DNA of 64,000 bases, from positions 744,001-808,000 of the forward strand of contig OY970182.1 of the NCBI GenBank assembly GCA_963708095.1. Direction: 5' to 3'. This DNA comes from JAJZVS01 sp963708095. Lineage in GTDB: Bacteria > Pseudomonadota > Alphaproteobacteria > Acetobacterales > Acetobacteraceae. The notes beneath the pieces were generated by a model. The model saw only the letters and a program-made list of their open reading frames with translations, ran no database searches and was not told the origin of the DNA. This document shows, piece after piece, positions 37,274 to 45,605 of this stretch; position 1 is the stretch's first letter; each line of letters opens with the position of its first letter. A program made the translations under genes and the position numbers.

Positions 37274-38245
37274 TCAGGGCAGCAGCACGGTGCTGCCGGT
37301 GGTCTGGCGCGATTCGAGTGCGATATGCGCCGCCGCCGCGTCCTTGAGCGGGAAGGTCTGGTTGACCGCGATCTTCACCGCGCCCTGCTTGACCACGTCG
37401 AACAGGTCGTTGGCGGTCGTCACCAGGTCCGCCCGCTTGGCCGTGTAGGTGGCGAGCGTCGGGCGGGTGAGAAAGAGGCTGCCCTTGGCTGCCAGGAGGC
37501 CGATATCGAACGGCGGCACCGGGCCGGAGGCGCTGCCGTAGCTCGCCATCAGGCCGAGGGGGGCCAGGCAGTCGAGACTGGTGTTGAAAGTGTCCTTGCC
37601 GATGCTGTCATAGACCACCGGCACCATGGCGCCACCGGTGACCCGCTTTACCTCGGCAACGAGCTTGTCGTAGCCCACCACGGTGTGCGCGGCGCCATGC
37701 GCGCGTGCGATCTCGGCCTTCGCCTCCGACGACACCACGCCGATCACGGTGGCGCCGATGTGTGTGGCCCATTGGCAGAGGATCAGCCCGACCCCGCCGG
37801 CGGCGGCGTGCACGACGATGGTTTCACCCGGTTTCACCGCATGGGTGCGGCGGACCAGATATTGCGCGGTCATGCCTTGCAGCATCATTGCCGCACCGGT
37901 CTTGAAGTCGATTTCAGCCGGCAGCTTTACCAGTTTCTCGGCCGACAGGGCGCGTTCGGTGGCATAGGCGCCGATTGCGCCGGCATAGGCAACGCGGTCG
38001 CCGACGGCGAATTCGCTCACGCCGGAGCCGACCGCGGTCACGATGCCGGCGCCTTCCATGCCGATCGTCAACGGCATCGACGGGGCCTTGTAGAGGCCGG
38101 TACGGAAATAGACGTCGATGTAGTTGAGGCCAACGGCCTCATGTTTCACGACGACTTCGCCGGGGCCGGGTTCGGGGGTGGGCACGTCTTCCCATTTCAT
38201 CGCCTCGGGGCCGCCGGGGGCGTGGATGCGGATGGCCTTGGTCAT
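37274..38245 (-). CDS. Quinone oxidoreductase, zinc-free MDR family
   Basis: A 323-residue NADPH-dependent quinone reductase of the medium-chain dehydrogenase family. The N-terminal GroES-like half has GPGEVVVKHEAVGLNYIDVY; the Rossmann motif is VHAAAGGVGLILCQWA (about residue 147). No zinc-binding cysteines are seen, as expected for Qor. It follows ogt on the same strand with 30 bp between, so the two may share a transcript. It reduces quinones one electron at a time, or acts on enones. Confidence 0.92.
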   Translation of the reverse strand: MTKAIRIHAPGGPEAMKWEDVPTPEPGPGEVVVKHEAVGLNYIDVYFRTGLYKAPSMPLTIGMEGAGIVTAVGSGVSEFAVGDRVAYAGAIGAYATERALSAEKLVKLPAEIDFKTGAAMMLQGMTAQYLVRRTHAVKPGETIVVHAAAGGVGLILCQWATHIGATVIGVVSSEAKAEIARAHGAAHTVVGYDKLVAEVKRVTGGAMVPVVYDSIGKDTFNTSLDCLAPLGLMASYGSASGPVPPFDIGLLAAKGSLFLTRPTLATYTAKRADLVTTANDLFDVVKQGAVKIAVNQTFPLKDAAAAHIALESRQTTGSTVLLP

Positions 38246-38275
38246 CGTGGTCTCCGTGCGAGAAAGAGGGATCGT

Positions 38276-38725
38276 TCAGAGCAGGGACGCGGCTTCGAGG
38301 TCGAGCAGCGCCCGCTTGGTCGCCGCTCCATCGCCGCCCGAGTAGCCGCCCAGGCCGCCGGCGGCAACCACCCGGTGGCAGGGGATCAGGATCGGGATCG
38401 GATTGGCCGCATTGGCCTGGCCGACGGCGCGCGCGACACTGCCGAGTGTTGCGGCGAGCACGGCATAGCTGCGGGTGTGGCCGTACGGAATCGTTTGCAA
38501 TGCGGCCCAGACGCGGCATTGGAACGGGGTGCCGACGGGGGCGAGCGGCAGGTCGAATCTGGTCCGTTCGCGGTCGAAATAGGCGAACAGCGCGTCGCGC
38601 GTGCGGGTCAGTAGCGGGGTTTCGGTCTGGTCCCGCCCCCAGCCCCAGTCGAGCGCGACGATCGCCCCGTTCTCTTCCGAGACGGTGAGATCGCCGATCG
38701 GGCTGTGCAGCGACAGTTGGGGCAA
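38276..38725 (-). CDS. ogt: Methylated-DNA-protein cysteine methyltransferase
   Basis: A 149-residue DNA repair protein that takes the alkyl group from O6-methylguanine onto its own cysteine. The active-site motif NPIPILIPCHRVVAAGGLGGYSGG holds Cys116 (PCHRV), and the helix-turn-helix GHTRSYAVLAATLG precedes it. It begins at a TTG (38725) with GGGAG nine bases upstream; the nearby ATG is out of frame. The length is typical of the Ogt family and there is no Ada domain. Confidence 0.94.
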   Translation of the reverse strand: MPQLSLHSPIGDLTVSEENGAIVALDWGWGRDQTETPLLTRTRDALFAYFDRERTRFDLPLAPVGTPFQCRVWAALQTIPYGHTRSYAVLAATLGSVARAVGQANAANPIPILIPCHRVVAAGGLGGYSGGDGAATKRALLDLEAASLL

Positions 38726-39157
38726 GCCGACGTTCTCCCATTAAGGGCGTTTCCGCCGTGGACAGGCGGATGGCAGACCGGGGGAGGGATGGTGTCAAGA
38801 GCGTCGCGGCCGGTGCGATTGCCCGAGGTGGACGGCCGTCAAGCTGGTATTGGCACGTCGGCTGGCGGCGTGACTGCCGCCGCTGACAGGCGGCCGTTCA
38901 CGCGGGGCCGCGGGCGTGGGCGGTGACTGCGACGGCGGTTTCGCCCGACCATCGTGATCTGCGAGTGTCGGCGCCCGTGTTCGGCAGCGTGACGCCGGCG
39001 GCGACCCGGCAATGCCGTCCGCTTCCGGAAGCGGGGGATCGGGGGGGGCCGCAATCGCCAGAAGTTGTCGGGTCGCCCGAAGTTGCCAATCGCCGGGTGT
39101 CGTGATGATGACGCCGAAGCGGCCCCTCCGCGGCAACCGCGGCGGCGCAGGGCGCGG
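38726..39157. other. 432-bp gap without a gene
   Basis: High-GC DNA between ogt and the TatA pair. Open frames here are short, run on both strands and show no protein-like pattern. Small GC-rich inverted repeats occur (for example GGCGGCGTGACTGCCGCC near 38865) but no T-run terminator. It should hold the ogt promoter; nothing else is recognised. Confidence 0.5.
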
Positions 39158-39469
39158 TCAGGCGGCCCGGTTCGTCTCCGGCCGGGCAGATGCCGCAGTT
39201 TCCACCGGGGTGCCCCGGACCGGCGCCATCTCGGCGGGTGGGCGCTCCGCAGCACGCTCGGCCTCGAGGCTGCCCGGCGCCGGCGCGGCGACGGGCGGCG
39301 GGGTGGGCTGTGGCCGCACCTTGGGCGCGTCGTCCTCGGCCATGGTGGCCTTAAACGACTTGATGCCCTTGGCAAGGTCACCCATGAGGCCGCTGACCTT
39401 GCCGCTGCCGAACAGCAGCATCACGACCAGCAACACCACCAGCCAGTGCCAGATGCTGAATTCGCCCAT
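39158..39469 (-). CDS. tatA: TatA-family twin-arginine translocase protein 1
   Basis: A 103-residue protein starting at 39469 (GGAGAC upstream). It begins MGEFSIWHWLVVLLVVMLLF, a single membrane helix followed by GSGKVSGLMGDLAKGIKSFK, the amphipathic helix of TatA, and ends in a Pro/Glu/Ala-rich tail. TatA oligomers form the conduit of the twin-arginine export system. It is downstream of a second, near-identical TatA with 164 bp between. TatB and TatC are not beside it. The tail sequence differs completely from that of its paralogue. Confidence 0.92.
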   Translation of the reverse strand: MGEFSIWHWLVVLLVVMLLFGSGKVSGLMGDLAKGIKSFKATMAEDDAPKVRPQPTPPPVAAPAPGSLEAERAAERPPAEMAPVRGTPVETAASARPETNRAA

Positions 39470-39633
39470 GAACCGTCTCCGTATGGTCCGTCCGGGGTGT
39501 CCCCGAACACCGATATCCGCGGATATCGGCGGTTCGCCCCTACCGCCGTGGAAGGGCGCGCCACCACGCTGCGCGCCCGCACGCAACGTGCCGGGTCTCA
39601 CTCCCGGTTGGAAAAAGACCCGTGGTTGGTTCG

Positions 39634-39885
39634 TCAGCCCTGTCGGGCGGCAGTGGTCTGGGACGTGCCGACGGTGGCTCCCGGCTGCCCCGGCCCGGAG
39701 AGGCTGCCCGTTGGCTTCTCCACATTCGCCGCCATCGAGGCGTCGTCGTCCTCGGCCATGTTCTTCTTGAAGGATTTGATGCCCTTCGCGAAGTCGCCCA
39801 TCAGGTTGCTGACCTTGCCGCTGCCGAACAACAGCAGCACGACCAGCAGCACCACCATCCAGTGCCAGATGCTGAAGCTACCCAT
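39634..39885 (-). CDS. tatA: TatA-family twin-arginine translocase protein 2
   Basis: An 83-residue TatA paralogue starting at 39885. It opens MGSFSIWHWMVVLLVVLLLF and continues GSGKVSNLMGDFAKGIKSFK, about nine tenths identical to its neighbour through residue 50, then differs in a short Gly/Thr-rich tail. Tandem TatA copies suggest a recent duplication and tail divergence, perhaps for different substrates. Both are TatA/E type; no TatB features are seen. Confidence 0.92.
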   Translation of the reverse strand: MGSFSIWHWMVVLLVVLLLFGSGKVSNLMGDFAKGIKSFKKNMAEDDDASMAANVEKPTGSLSGPGQPGATVGTSQTTAARQG

Positions 39886-40186
39886 ACGATCCTCCGACCC
39901 CCCGGGCGCGACGCGGCGCCCGAACGCTCCCGGGCGTGCGACGCTGCACCCGGGCTTTCCCCGCTTCACATGACCCGCCGGAGCGCGGCTTGCAAGCGGT
40001 CTTTCGCCACGTGGAAGATCGGTCATGCCCCAAGGGAGTGCGTTGGGGCGGCGCTGGAGGGCTGGGCGGGGCAGTCGGAAGGGGCGGCGCGGGAGCTCCG
40101 GCGGCCCGGTGCGCGGTTGACGCCACGGCACATCCCGGCATCCTTGGCGCCTCGCACATCGCGAACAACAAAGGGAGCGCAGGACC
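39886..40186. other. 301-bp divergent promoter region
   Basis: Between the TatA start and the dienelactone hydrolase start on opposite strands. GC-rich with no open frame of protein-like character; it should hold both promoters. I could not identify -35/-10 elements. Confidence 0.5.
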
Positions 40187-40852
40187 ATGGGCAACACGAT
40201 CACCCTGACCGCCGCCGACGGCTTCGGCCTGTCGGCCTATGTCGCGGGATCCGCCGACGCCACCAAGGGGGTGGTGGTCATCCAGGAAATTTTCGGCGTC
40301 AACCACCATATCCGCGCCATGGCCGACCGCTTCGCCGCGGAGGGCTACGCCGTCTGCGCCCCGGCGCTGTTCGACCGTGCGCAACCGGGCGTCGAGCTCG
40401 GCTACACCCAGGAGGATATCGGCAAGGGGCGCGAACTCCGCATGAAGCTCGACGACGCCAAGGTGATGGCGGACGTGGCGGCGGCGGCGAAGCACCTGGC
40501 CGGCAAGAAGCTCGGCATCGTCGGCTATTGCTTCGGCGGCACGGTGGCCTGGTGGGGCGCGACCCGGTCGCACGCCTTCTCCGCCGCGTCCTGCTGGTAT
40601 GGCGGCGGCATTCCCGGCACCAAGGACGAGCGGCCGAACTGCCCGGTGCAGATGCATTTCGGTGAGAAGGACGCCTCGATCCCGATGACCGACGTCGATG
40701 CGGTGCGGGCGGCGCAGCCGAAGGCGGAGGTCTATGTCTATGCCGGCGCCCAGCACGGCTTCGGCTGCGACGAGCGGGGCAGCTTCAGCAAGCCCGACTA
40801 CGAGCTGGCGCAGAGCCGTACCCTGGCGTTCTTCGCCAAGCACCTGGGCTGA
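40187..40852 (+). CDS. Dienelactone hydrolase family protein
   Basis: A 221-residue alpha/beta hydrolase with a cysteine nucleophile: Cys115 in GIVGYCFGGTVAWW, Asp in FGEKDASIP and His in GAQHGFGCDE. These are the DLH catalytic triad; the glutamate in VVIQEIFGVNHHIR completes the usual pattern. It hydrolyses dienelactones to maleylacetate in chloroaromatic routes, though many family members have other substrates. GGGAG and AGGA precede the ATG. No catabolic gene is adjacent. Confidence 0.92.
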   Translation: MGNTITLTAADGFGLSAYVAGSADATKGVVVIQEIFGVNHHIRAMADRFAAEGYAVCAPALFDRAQPGVELGYTQEDIGKGRELRMKLDDAKVMADVAAAAKHLAGKKLGIVGYCFGGTVAWWGATRSHAFSAASCWYGGGIPGTKDERPNCPVQMHFGEKDASIPMTDVDAVRAAQPKAEVYVYAGAQHGFGCDERGSFSKPDYELAQSRTLAFFAKHLG

Positions 40853-41104
40853 GCGGGCGGAGGGCCCGAGCGGAGGGCGGCTCGGGCGCGCGGACCGCTG
40901 CCAGGGCAATCGGGTAAACCTCCCGGCGCGTCACCTCTCCCGCACGCGGGAGAGGGAAGCCGCCGCTCGCGGCAATGCTCCGGTTCGCCCGATTGCCCTG
41001 GGACCGCCGTCGCCAAGCCTTGACACCGGCCGCGCCGCGGCCTTTCTACGCTGCTCGCGCGAGCCGCTTCCGCAAGGAGCCCGGCCCGATCCGCCGGCGC
41101 GTGC

Positions 41105-41181
41105 AGGGGTGTAGCTCAATTGGCTAGAGCGCCGGTCTCCAAAACCGGAGGCTGGGGGTTCGAGACCCTCCACCCCTGCCA
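41105..41181 (+). tRNA. tRNA-Trp (CCA anticodon)
   Basis: A complete cloverleaf: acceptor AGGGGTG/CACCCCT, D-arm GCTC...GAGC, anticodon stem CCGGT/ACCGG around CTCCAAA (anticodon CCA at 41139-41141), T-arm GGGGG-TTCGAGA-CCCTC, discriminator G and an encoded CCA tail. It precedes secE and nusG, the standard bacterial order. Confidence 0.97.
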
Positions 41182-41227
41182 GCGACGCGCGAACAGATCG
41201 ATACGGACGAGTGAAGGACAGACAGGC

Positions 41228-41422
41228 GTGGCGGCGAATCCGGCGAAATTCTTGCGAGAGGTGCGGGTCGAACTCGGCCGCGTCACCTGGCCCGGCCGCA
41301 AGGAGACGACGGTGACCACCGCGCTCGTGCTCGGGATGGTGGCGATCACCGGTATCTTCTTCTTCGGGGTCGATCAGCTTATCGGCCTGGCCGTGCGCGC
41401 CTTGTTCGGCGCCGCCGGGTAA
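41228..41422 (+). CDS. secE: Preprotein translocase subunit SecE
   Basis: A 64-residue single-helix protein of the SecYEG channel. It starts at GTG 41228 with AAGGA nine bases upstream. The product shows AANPAKFLREVRVELGRVTW and then a membrane segment TTALVLGMVAITGIFFFGVD; this is the short SecE form of most bacteria. It begins 46 bp after tRNA-Trp. The stop TAA overlaps an ATG, but the more likely nusG start is at 41437. Confidence 0.95.
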   Translation: MAANPAKFLREVRVELGRVTWPGRKETTVTTALVLGMVAITGIFFFGVDQLIGLAVRALFGAAG

Positions 41423-41436
41423 TGCAGGGCGGGACA

Positions 41437-41967
41437 ATGGCAAAGCGCTGGTACGTGGTGCACGTCTACTCGGGCTTCGAGAAAAAGATCGCCGAGCAGA
41501 TCAAGGAGCAGGCGGCCCAGAAGGGCCTTGCCGAGCAGTTCGACGAGGTGCTGGTACCGTCGGAGGAAGTGGTGGAACTCCGCCGCGGCCAGAAGGTCAA
41601 CGCAGAGCGCAAGTTCTTCCCCGGCTACGTGCTGGTGAAGATGGACCTCACCGACGACGCCTGGCACCTGGTGAAAGACACGCCCAAGGTGACCGGCTTC
41701 CTCGGCACCCGCAACAAGCCCTCGCCGATCACCGAGGCGGAGGCCGAGCGGATCCTGAAGCAGACCAAGGAAGGCGTGGAACATCCGCGCCCCGCGGTGC
41801 TGTTCGAGATCGGCGAGCAGGTGCGCGTGGCGGACGGCCCGTTCACCAGCTTCAACGGCACGGTCGAGGAAGTGGACGAGGAGAAGGGAAGGGTGAAGGT
41901 CAGCGTTTCGATCTTCGGCCGCTCGACGCCGGTGGAGCTGGAATACGGGCAGGTGGAGAAGGTCTAG
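41437..41967 (+). CDS. nusG: Transcription termination/antitermination factor NusG
   Basis: A 176-residue factor that binds RNA polymerase and links transcription with Rho or the ribosome. It begins MAKRWYVVHVYSGFEKKIAE, the NGN domain, and ends with the KOW motif (VRVADGPFTSFNGTVEEVDE). The start at 41437 follows AGGGCGGG and matches the family; an ATG at 41422 inside the secE stop would add five residues. Normally rplK follows; here the next gene is a convergent efflux pump, so the operon ends unusually early. Confidence 0.96.
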   Translation: MAKRWYVVHVYSGFEKKIAEQIKEQAAQKGLAEQFDEVLVPSEEVVELRRGQKVNAERKFFPGYVLVKMDLTDDAWHLVKDTPKVTGFLGTRNKPSPITEAEAERILKQTKEGVEHPRPAVLFEIGEQVRVADGPFTSFNGTVEEVDEEKGRVKVSVSIFGRSTPVELEYGQVEKV

Positions 41968-42024
41968 GCCGCTACGGCCGTTTTTCCCGGGTGCCGCTCC
42001 GGTCGGCCGCGGCGGCCGGCAGCA

Positions 42025-43566
42025 TCAGTCCATCGCGACATGTGAGTTTGCCGGGGCCGCGGTGTGGCGCGGGCGGCGCATGACGAACAGCAGCAGCAGC
42101 GCCGGCAAGGTGGTGAAGATCAGCAGCTTGTAGTCGTCCATATAGGCGATGATCTGCGCCTGGCGGTCGATCTCGTTCGCCAGCAGCGCGGCCCCGCGGG
42201 CGGTGGCGGGGTTGAGCAGCGGCACTGCCTCCAGCGCGCGGTTGAACGGCGTGACCTGCTCGTTGATCATCGCGTGCAGCCCTTGCGCATTGTGCGCCAG
42301 CACCGAAGCCGTGACGGAAACGCCGATCGCGGCGCCGATGTTGCGGAACAGGCTGAACATGGCCGCGCCCTCGGTACGCAGCGCCGGGTCCAGGGTGGCG
42401 AAGGCCAACACCTGCAACGGCGTGAAGAACAGCCCGAGCCCGGCGCCCTGCACGACAATTGCGAAGATCAGCTCGCGCGCGGAGATGTCGGGGGTCCAGC
42501 CGGTCATGATCCAGAACGACCAGCACATCAGCAGCAGCCCGGTGCCGACCAGAAGCCGGGCGTCGATTCGCTGCGCCAGCCGGCCGCTGACGACGATGGT
42601 GGCGAAATTGCCGATCCCGCGCGGGGCCATGATCAGCCCCGCGGCCGCCACCGGGTAGCCGCCGAGTTCCTGCAGCCAAGGCGCCATCAGCGACATGGTG
42701 GAAACGAGGATGGTGCCGACCGCGAACATCATCACCGCGCCGGCGGCGAAGTTCACGTCGCGGAACAGGCTGGGGCGGATCAGCGGCCGGCGCGCCGATA
42801 GCACGTGCACGATGAACAGGTAGATCCCGAGCCCGGCCAGCACCGCCTCGACCATGATCTCGCGCGAGGCGAACCAGTCGAGTTCCTGGCCCCGATCCAG
42901 CATCGTCTGCAACGCGCCGATGCCGATGCCGAGGGCTGCGAAGCCGATCCAATCGAAGCGCAACGTGCTTTGCCCGCGTCCGCCCGGCATGAACAGCACG
43001 AGGCCCGTGGTGGCGAACACGCCGAACGGCAGGTTCACATAAAAGACGTAGCGCCAGTTGTAGAGTTCGGTGAGGTAGCCGCCCAGGGTGGGACCCAGGA
43101 TCGGCCCGATCATCACCCCCATGCCCCAGATCGCCATCGCGTAGCCGCGCCGCTCCGGCGGGTAGATGTCGAGCATGGTGGCCTGCGACAGCGGCACCAG
43201 CGCCGCGCCGCACATCCCCTGCAGCAGGCGGAACACGACGATCTGCGTCAGGCTCTGCGCCGCGCCGCACAGCATCGAGGCGACGGTGAAGCCGGCAAGG
43301 CACGTCACGAACAGCCTTTTGCGGCCGAATCGAGCGGCGAACCAGCCGACCGGGGCGGTCATGATCGCCGCGGCGATGATGTAGGAGGTCAGGACCCAGG
43401 TGATCTCGTCGAAACTGGCCGAGAAGCTGCCCTGCATGTAGGGCAGCGCGACGTTGGCGATCGTCTGGTCGAGCGCCTGCACCAGGGTCGCACCGATCAC
43501 GCAGACGGTGATGATGCCGCGATGGGGCACGCGGTCCGCGGCGGTCGTGGCGATGAAGTCGCTCAT
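42025..43566 (-). CDS. EmrB/QacA-type MFS drug efflux pump
   Basis: A 513-residue major facilitator protein of the 14-helix DHA2 group. It starts VPHRGIITVCVIGATLVQAL, has motif A (VGWFAARFGRKRLFVTCLAG) and motif C (GVMIGPILGPTLGGYL), and about 14 hydrophobic segments. It exports drugs or cationic compounds, often with an EmrA-type adaptor, which is absent here. It lies convergent to nusG, where ribosomal genes are normally found. Confidence 0.92.
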   Translation of the reverse strand: MSDFIATTAADRVPHRGIITVCVIGATLVQALDQTIANVALPYMQGSFSASFDEITWVLTSYIIAAAIMTAPVGWFAARFGRKRLFVTCLAGFTVASMLCGAAQSLTQIVVFRLLQGMCGAALVPLSQATMLDIYPPERRGYAMAIWGMGVMIGPILGPTLGGYLTELYNWRYVFYVNLPFGVFATTGLVLFMPGGRGQSTLRFDWIGFAALGIGIGALQTMLDRGQELDWFASREIMVEAVLAGLGIYLFIVHVLSARRPLIRPSLFRDVNFAAGAVMMFAVGTILVSTMSLMAPWLQELGGYPVAAAGLIMAPRGIGNFATIVVSGRLAQRIDARLLVGTGLLLMCWSFWIMTGWTPDISARELIFAIVVQGAGLGLFFTPLQVLAFATLDPALRTEGAAMFSLFRNIGAAIGVSVTASVLAHNAQGLHAMINEQVTPFNRALEAVPLLNPATARGAALLANEIDRQAQIIAYMDDYKLLIFTTLPALLLLFVMRRPRHTAAPANSHVAMD

Positions 43567-43892
43567 GCGCAGCCGACCTGCGGCAGGCGAGGGGAGCGCG
43601 CACCCGATCCCGCCGGGCGATGGCCGGCCCGGCTCCCGCCGTCACTCGGACGCCGGCGCGGCTTTCCGCTCCAGGCTCGGTTCTGCTGACACGCGAGGCC
43701 TGTCATTTCCGGCAGATCATTTGGGGCGTTTCATTTCCCGACGTTTCTCCCACCCGGCTGCCGCGCGTGGCGGGGCTGGCCGGATCGGTACGGACACTCG
43801 CCTGCCGCTGCCGCGCAATCAACCGACGTAGGCGCGGCTTTGACCCGCGCCCGGCGCAGCCGGTATCACGGACGCCGTCCAGGGAGGCCCGC
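43567..43892. other. 326-bp divergent promoter region
   Basis: Between the efflux pump and the CoA-ester lyase starts. It contains a slightly AT-richer patch near 43703-43745 (repeated TCATTT) that may hold promoter elements, and AGGGAGG as the ribosome binding site for the downstream gene. No protein-like frame is supported. Confidence 0.45.
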
Positions 43893-44840
43893 ATGACCGA
43901 CTCAGACCCAGCCGTCACGACCCCACCGGCGCTCATGACCGCGCAGGCGCCGGAGCCGCCGACCTGGCGCTCGATGCTGTTCGTCCCGGCGACGGTGCCG
44001 CGCTTCGTCGCGACCGCCGCCGATCGCGGCGCGGATGCGGTCATCCTGGACCTGGAAGATTCGGTGGCGCTGTCGGAGAAGCCGCGCGCGCGCACCCTGC
44101 TGGCCGAGGCGATCCCGCAGGTGGCCCGCCGCGGCGCCGACGTGCTGATCCGGGTCAATCGCCCCTGGCGCCTGCTGCTGCGCGACCTGGAAGCCGCAGT
44201 GCTGCCCGGCGTCACCGCGCTGATGCTGACCAAGGTCGAGAGCCCCGAGCACGTGCAGGCGGCGGCCGAGGTCGTTGCCGAGATGGAAGCCGAGCGCGGC
44301 CTGCCCGCCGGCAAGCTGCGGTTCGTGGTGCTGGTGGAGACGGCGGCCGGGTTCTTCCGCATGGAAGCGATCGCCCGCGCCCATCCCCGCATCGTCGCGA
44401 TGAGCCTGGGAGCAGAGGATTTCGCCGCCTCCGTCGGTATGCTGGCCGAGCCGGAGGGGTTATTCTATCCGAAGCAGCACATGCTGTTCGCTGCCCGGGC
44501 GGCGGGCGTGTTGCCTCTCGGCTTCGTCGGCTCGATCGCCGATTTCCGCGACCAGGAGGCGTTCCGGACGATCGTGCGCCGGTCGCGTCGGCTCGGCTTC
44601 GTCGGCGCGTCCTGCATCCATCCGTTGCAGGTGGCGGTCCTGAACGAGGAATTCGCACCGCCGGCGGAGGAGGTGGAGAACGCCCGGCGGATGGTGGCGG
44701 TCTACGACGCGGCGCTCGCAGCCGGCACCGGGGCGGTTCAGTTCGAAGGCAAGATGATCGACATTCCGGTCGTGGAACGGGCGCGGACGGTGCTGGCGCG
44801 GGACGCGGCGATCCGCGCAAGGCTGGCCCGGGCCGGCTAG
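43893..44840 (+). CDS. HpcH/HpaI aldolase / citrate lyase beta-type CoA ester lyase
   Basis: A 315-residue lyase of the CitE-like family. The start at 43893 follows AGGGAGG. The conserved blocks are RSMLFVPATVPRFVATAADR, VILDLEDSVALSEKPRAR, LMLTKVESPEHVQAAAEV, VLVETAAGFFRMEAIA and SLGAEDFAASVGMLAEPEGL, forming the Mg-binding TIM barrel. It cleaves C-C bonds of CoA or carboxylic substrates, for example malyl- or citramalyl-CoA. A VOC protein and a CoA transferase follow nearby, hinting at a small acid pathway. Confidence 0.9.
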   Translation: MTDSDPAVTTPPALMTAQAPEPPTWRSMLFVPATVPRFVATAADRGADAVILDLEDSVALSEKPRARTLLAEAIPQVARRGADVLIRVNRPWRLLLRDLEAAVLPGVTALMLTKVESPEHVQAAAEVVAEMEAERGLPAGKLRFVVLVETAAGFFRMEAIARAHPRIVAMSLGAEDFAASVGMLAEPEGLFYPKQHMLFAARAAGVLPLGFVGSIADFRDQEAFRTIVRRSRRLGFVGASCIHPLQVAVLNEEFAPPAEEVENARRMVAVYDAALAAGTGAVQFEGKMIDIPVVERARTVLARDAAIRARLARAG

Positions 44841-44842
44841 AG

Positions 44843-44879
44843 CCCTTCTCCCTTCCCCCGCACGGGGGAGGGAGAAGGG
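44843..44879. terminator. GC-rich hairpin, convergent gene ends
   Basis: CCCTTCTCCCTTCCCCCG and CGGGGGAGGGAGAAGGG pair with one bulged base around a 2-base loop. It lies between the stop of the lyase and the stop of the opposite VOC gene, so it can act on both. It lacks a T-run. Confidence 0.6.
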
Positions 44880-44915
44880 TGCCTCGACCAACGAACGAGG
44901 CTGCGCCGTTCGCGC

Positions 44916-45308
44916 CTACACCGTCTCCGCGGCGGGGAAGTTGAATTCGATGTTCACCCCGTCCGGGTCCTTGAAGAACAACTGCGTCATGTTCAGCCGC
45001 GGCAGCACCCGCTCGTCGTAGCGGATATCGTTTGCGGCCAGCCGGTCCTTCATCAGCCGCAGGTTCTCGGCCTGGAAGGCGATGTGGTCGAGCCGCCCGG
45101 TATCCGGCGCGCCCGCGATCTTCGGGTCCTCCGCCCGATAGCCGATCAGGTGCACCACCGGCTCCCCGCCGCAATAAAGCCAGTAGCCCGGGAAGGTCAG
45201 CGGTGGGCGGTCGCCGGCCTTCAGGCCGACGATGTCCTCGTAGAAATCCTTGGTGCGTTCCAGGTCCTGCACCAGAATCGTGTAATGGTTCAGCGCGACG
45301 GCCGGCAT
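44916..45308 (-). CDS. VOC-superfamily (glyoxalase-like) protein
   Basis: A 130-residue protein with two beta-alpha-beta-beta-beta repeats. Putative metal ligands are His8 in LNHYTILVQDLERT, His in GRLDHIAFQAENL and Glu in GVNIEFNFPA, in keeping with glyoxalase I or extradiol dioxygenase-type VOC enzymes. The start at 45308 gives MPAVALNHYT with a fitting ribosome site (GGAGGAA). It diverges from the CoA transferase. The reaction is unknown. Confidence 0.88.
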   Translation of the reverse strand: MPAVALNHYTILVQDLERTKDFYEDIVGLKAGDRPPLTFPGYWLYCGGEPVVHLIGYRAEDPKIAGAPDTGRLDHIAFQAENLRLMKDRLAANDIRYDERVLPRLNMTQLFFKDPDGVNIEFNFPAAETV

Positions 45309-45605
45309 GGTTTCCTCCTTCACGGGCTCCGTGGGACGACGGCCCGCAGCGGTGCCAGCATGGGCGATGATAGGGCCGGGAATCAATCCACGGCGCCGGC
45401 CGAGTGGCGTGAATGAAGCCGGGGGCACGACGGCCGGGGCGAAAGATCGGGCAAAAAGGCAGGGCGGTGCGGGGGGCGCACCGCCCTGAGTTGGCCGCGC
45501 GCGTGCGCGGCATTGGGGAGGAAACAGGAAGCCGGCACACGTCGACCGGCTCCGTGCGCGCCTTGTAAAGATCGAAACTTTCGAAAAGGTTTAGGAACCA
45601 GCCAG

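Noticed and set aside
38726..39157. Several open frames in the ogt-tatA gap
   Set aside because: They run in several frames and both strands with Arg/Gly/Pro-rich text and no start site or motif.
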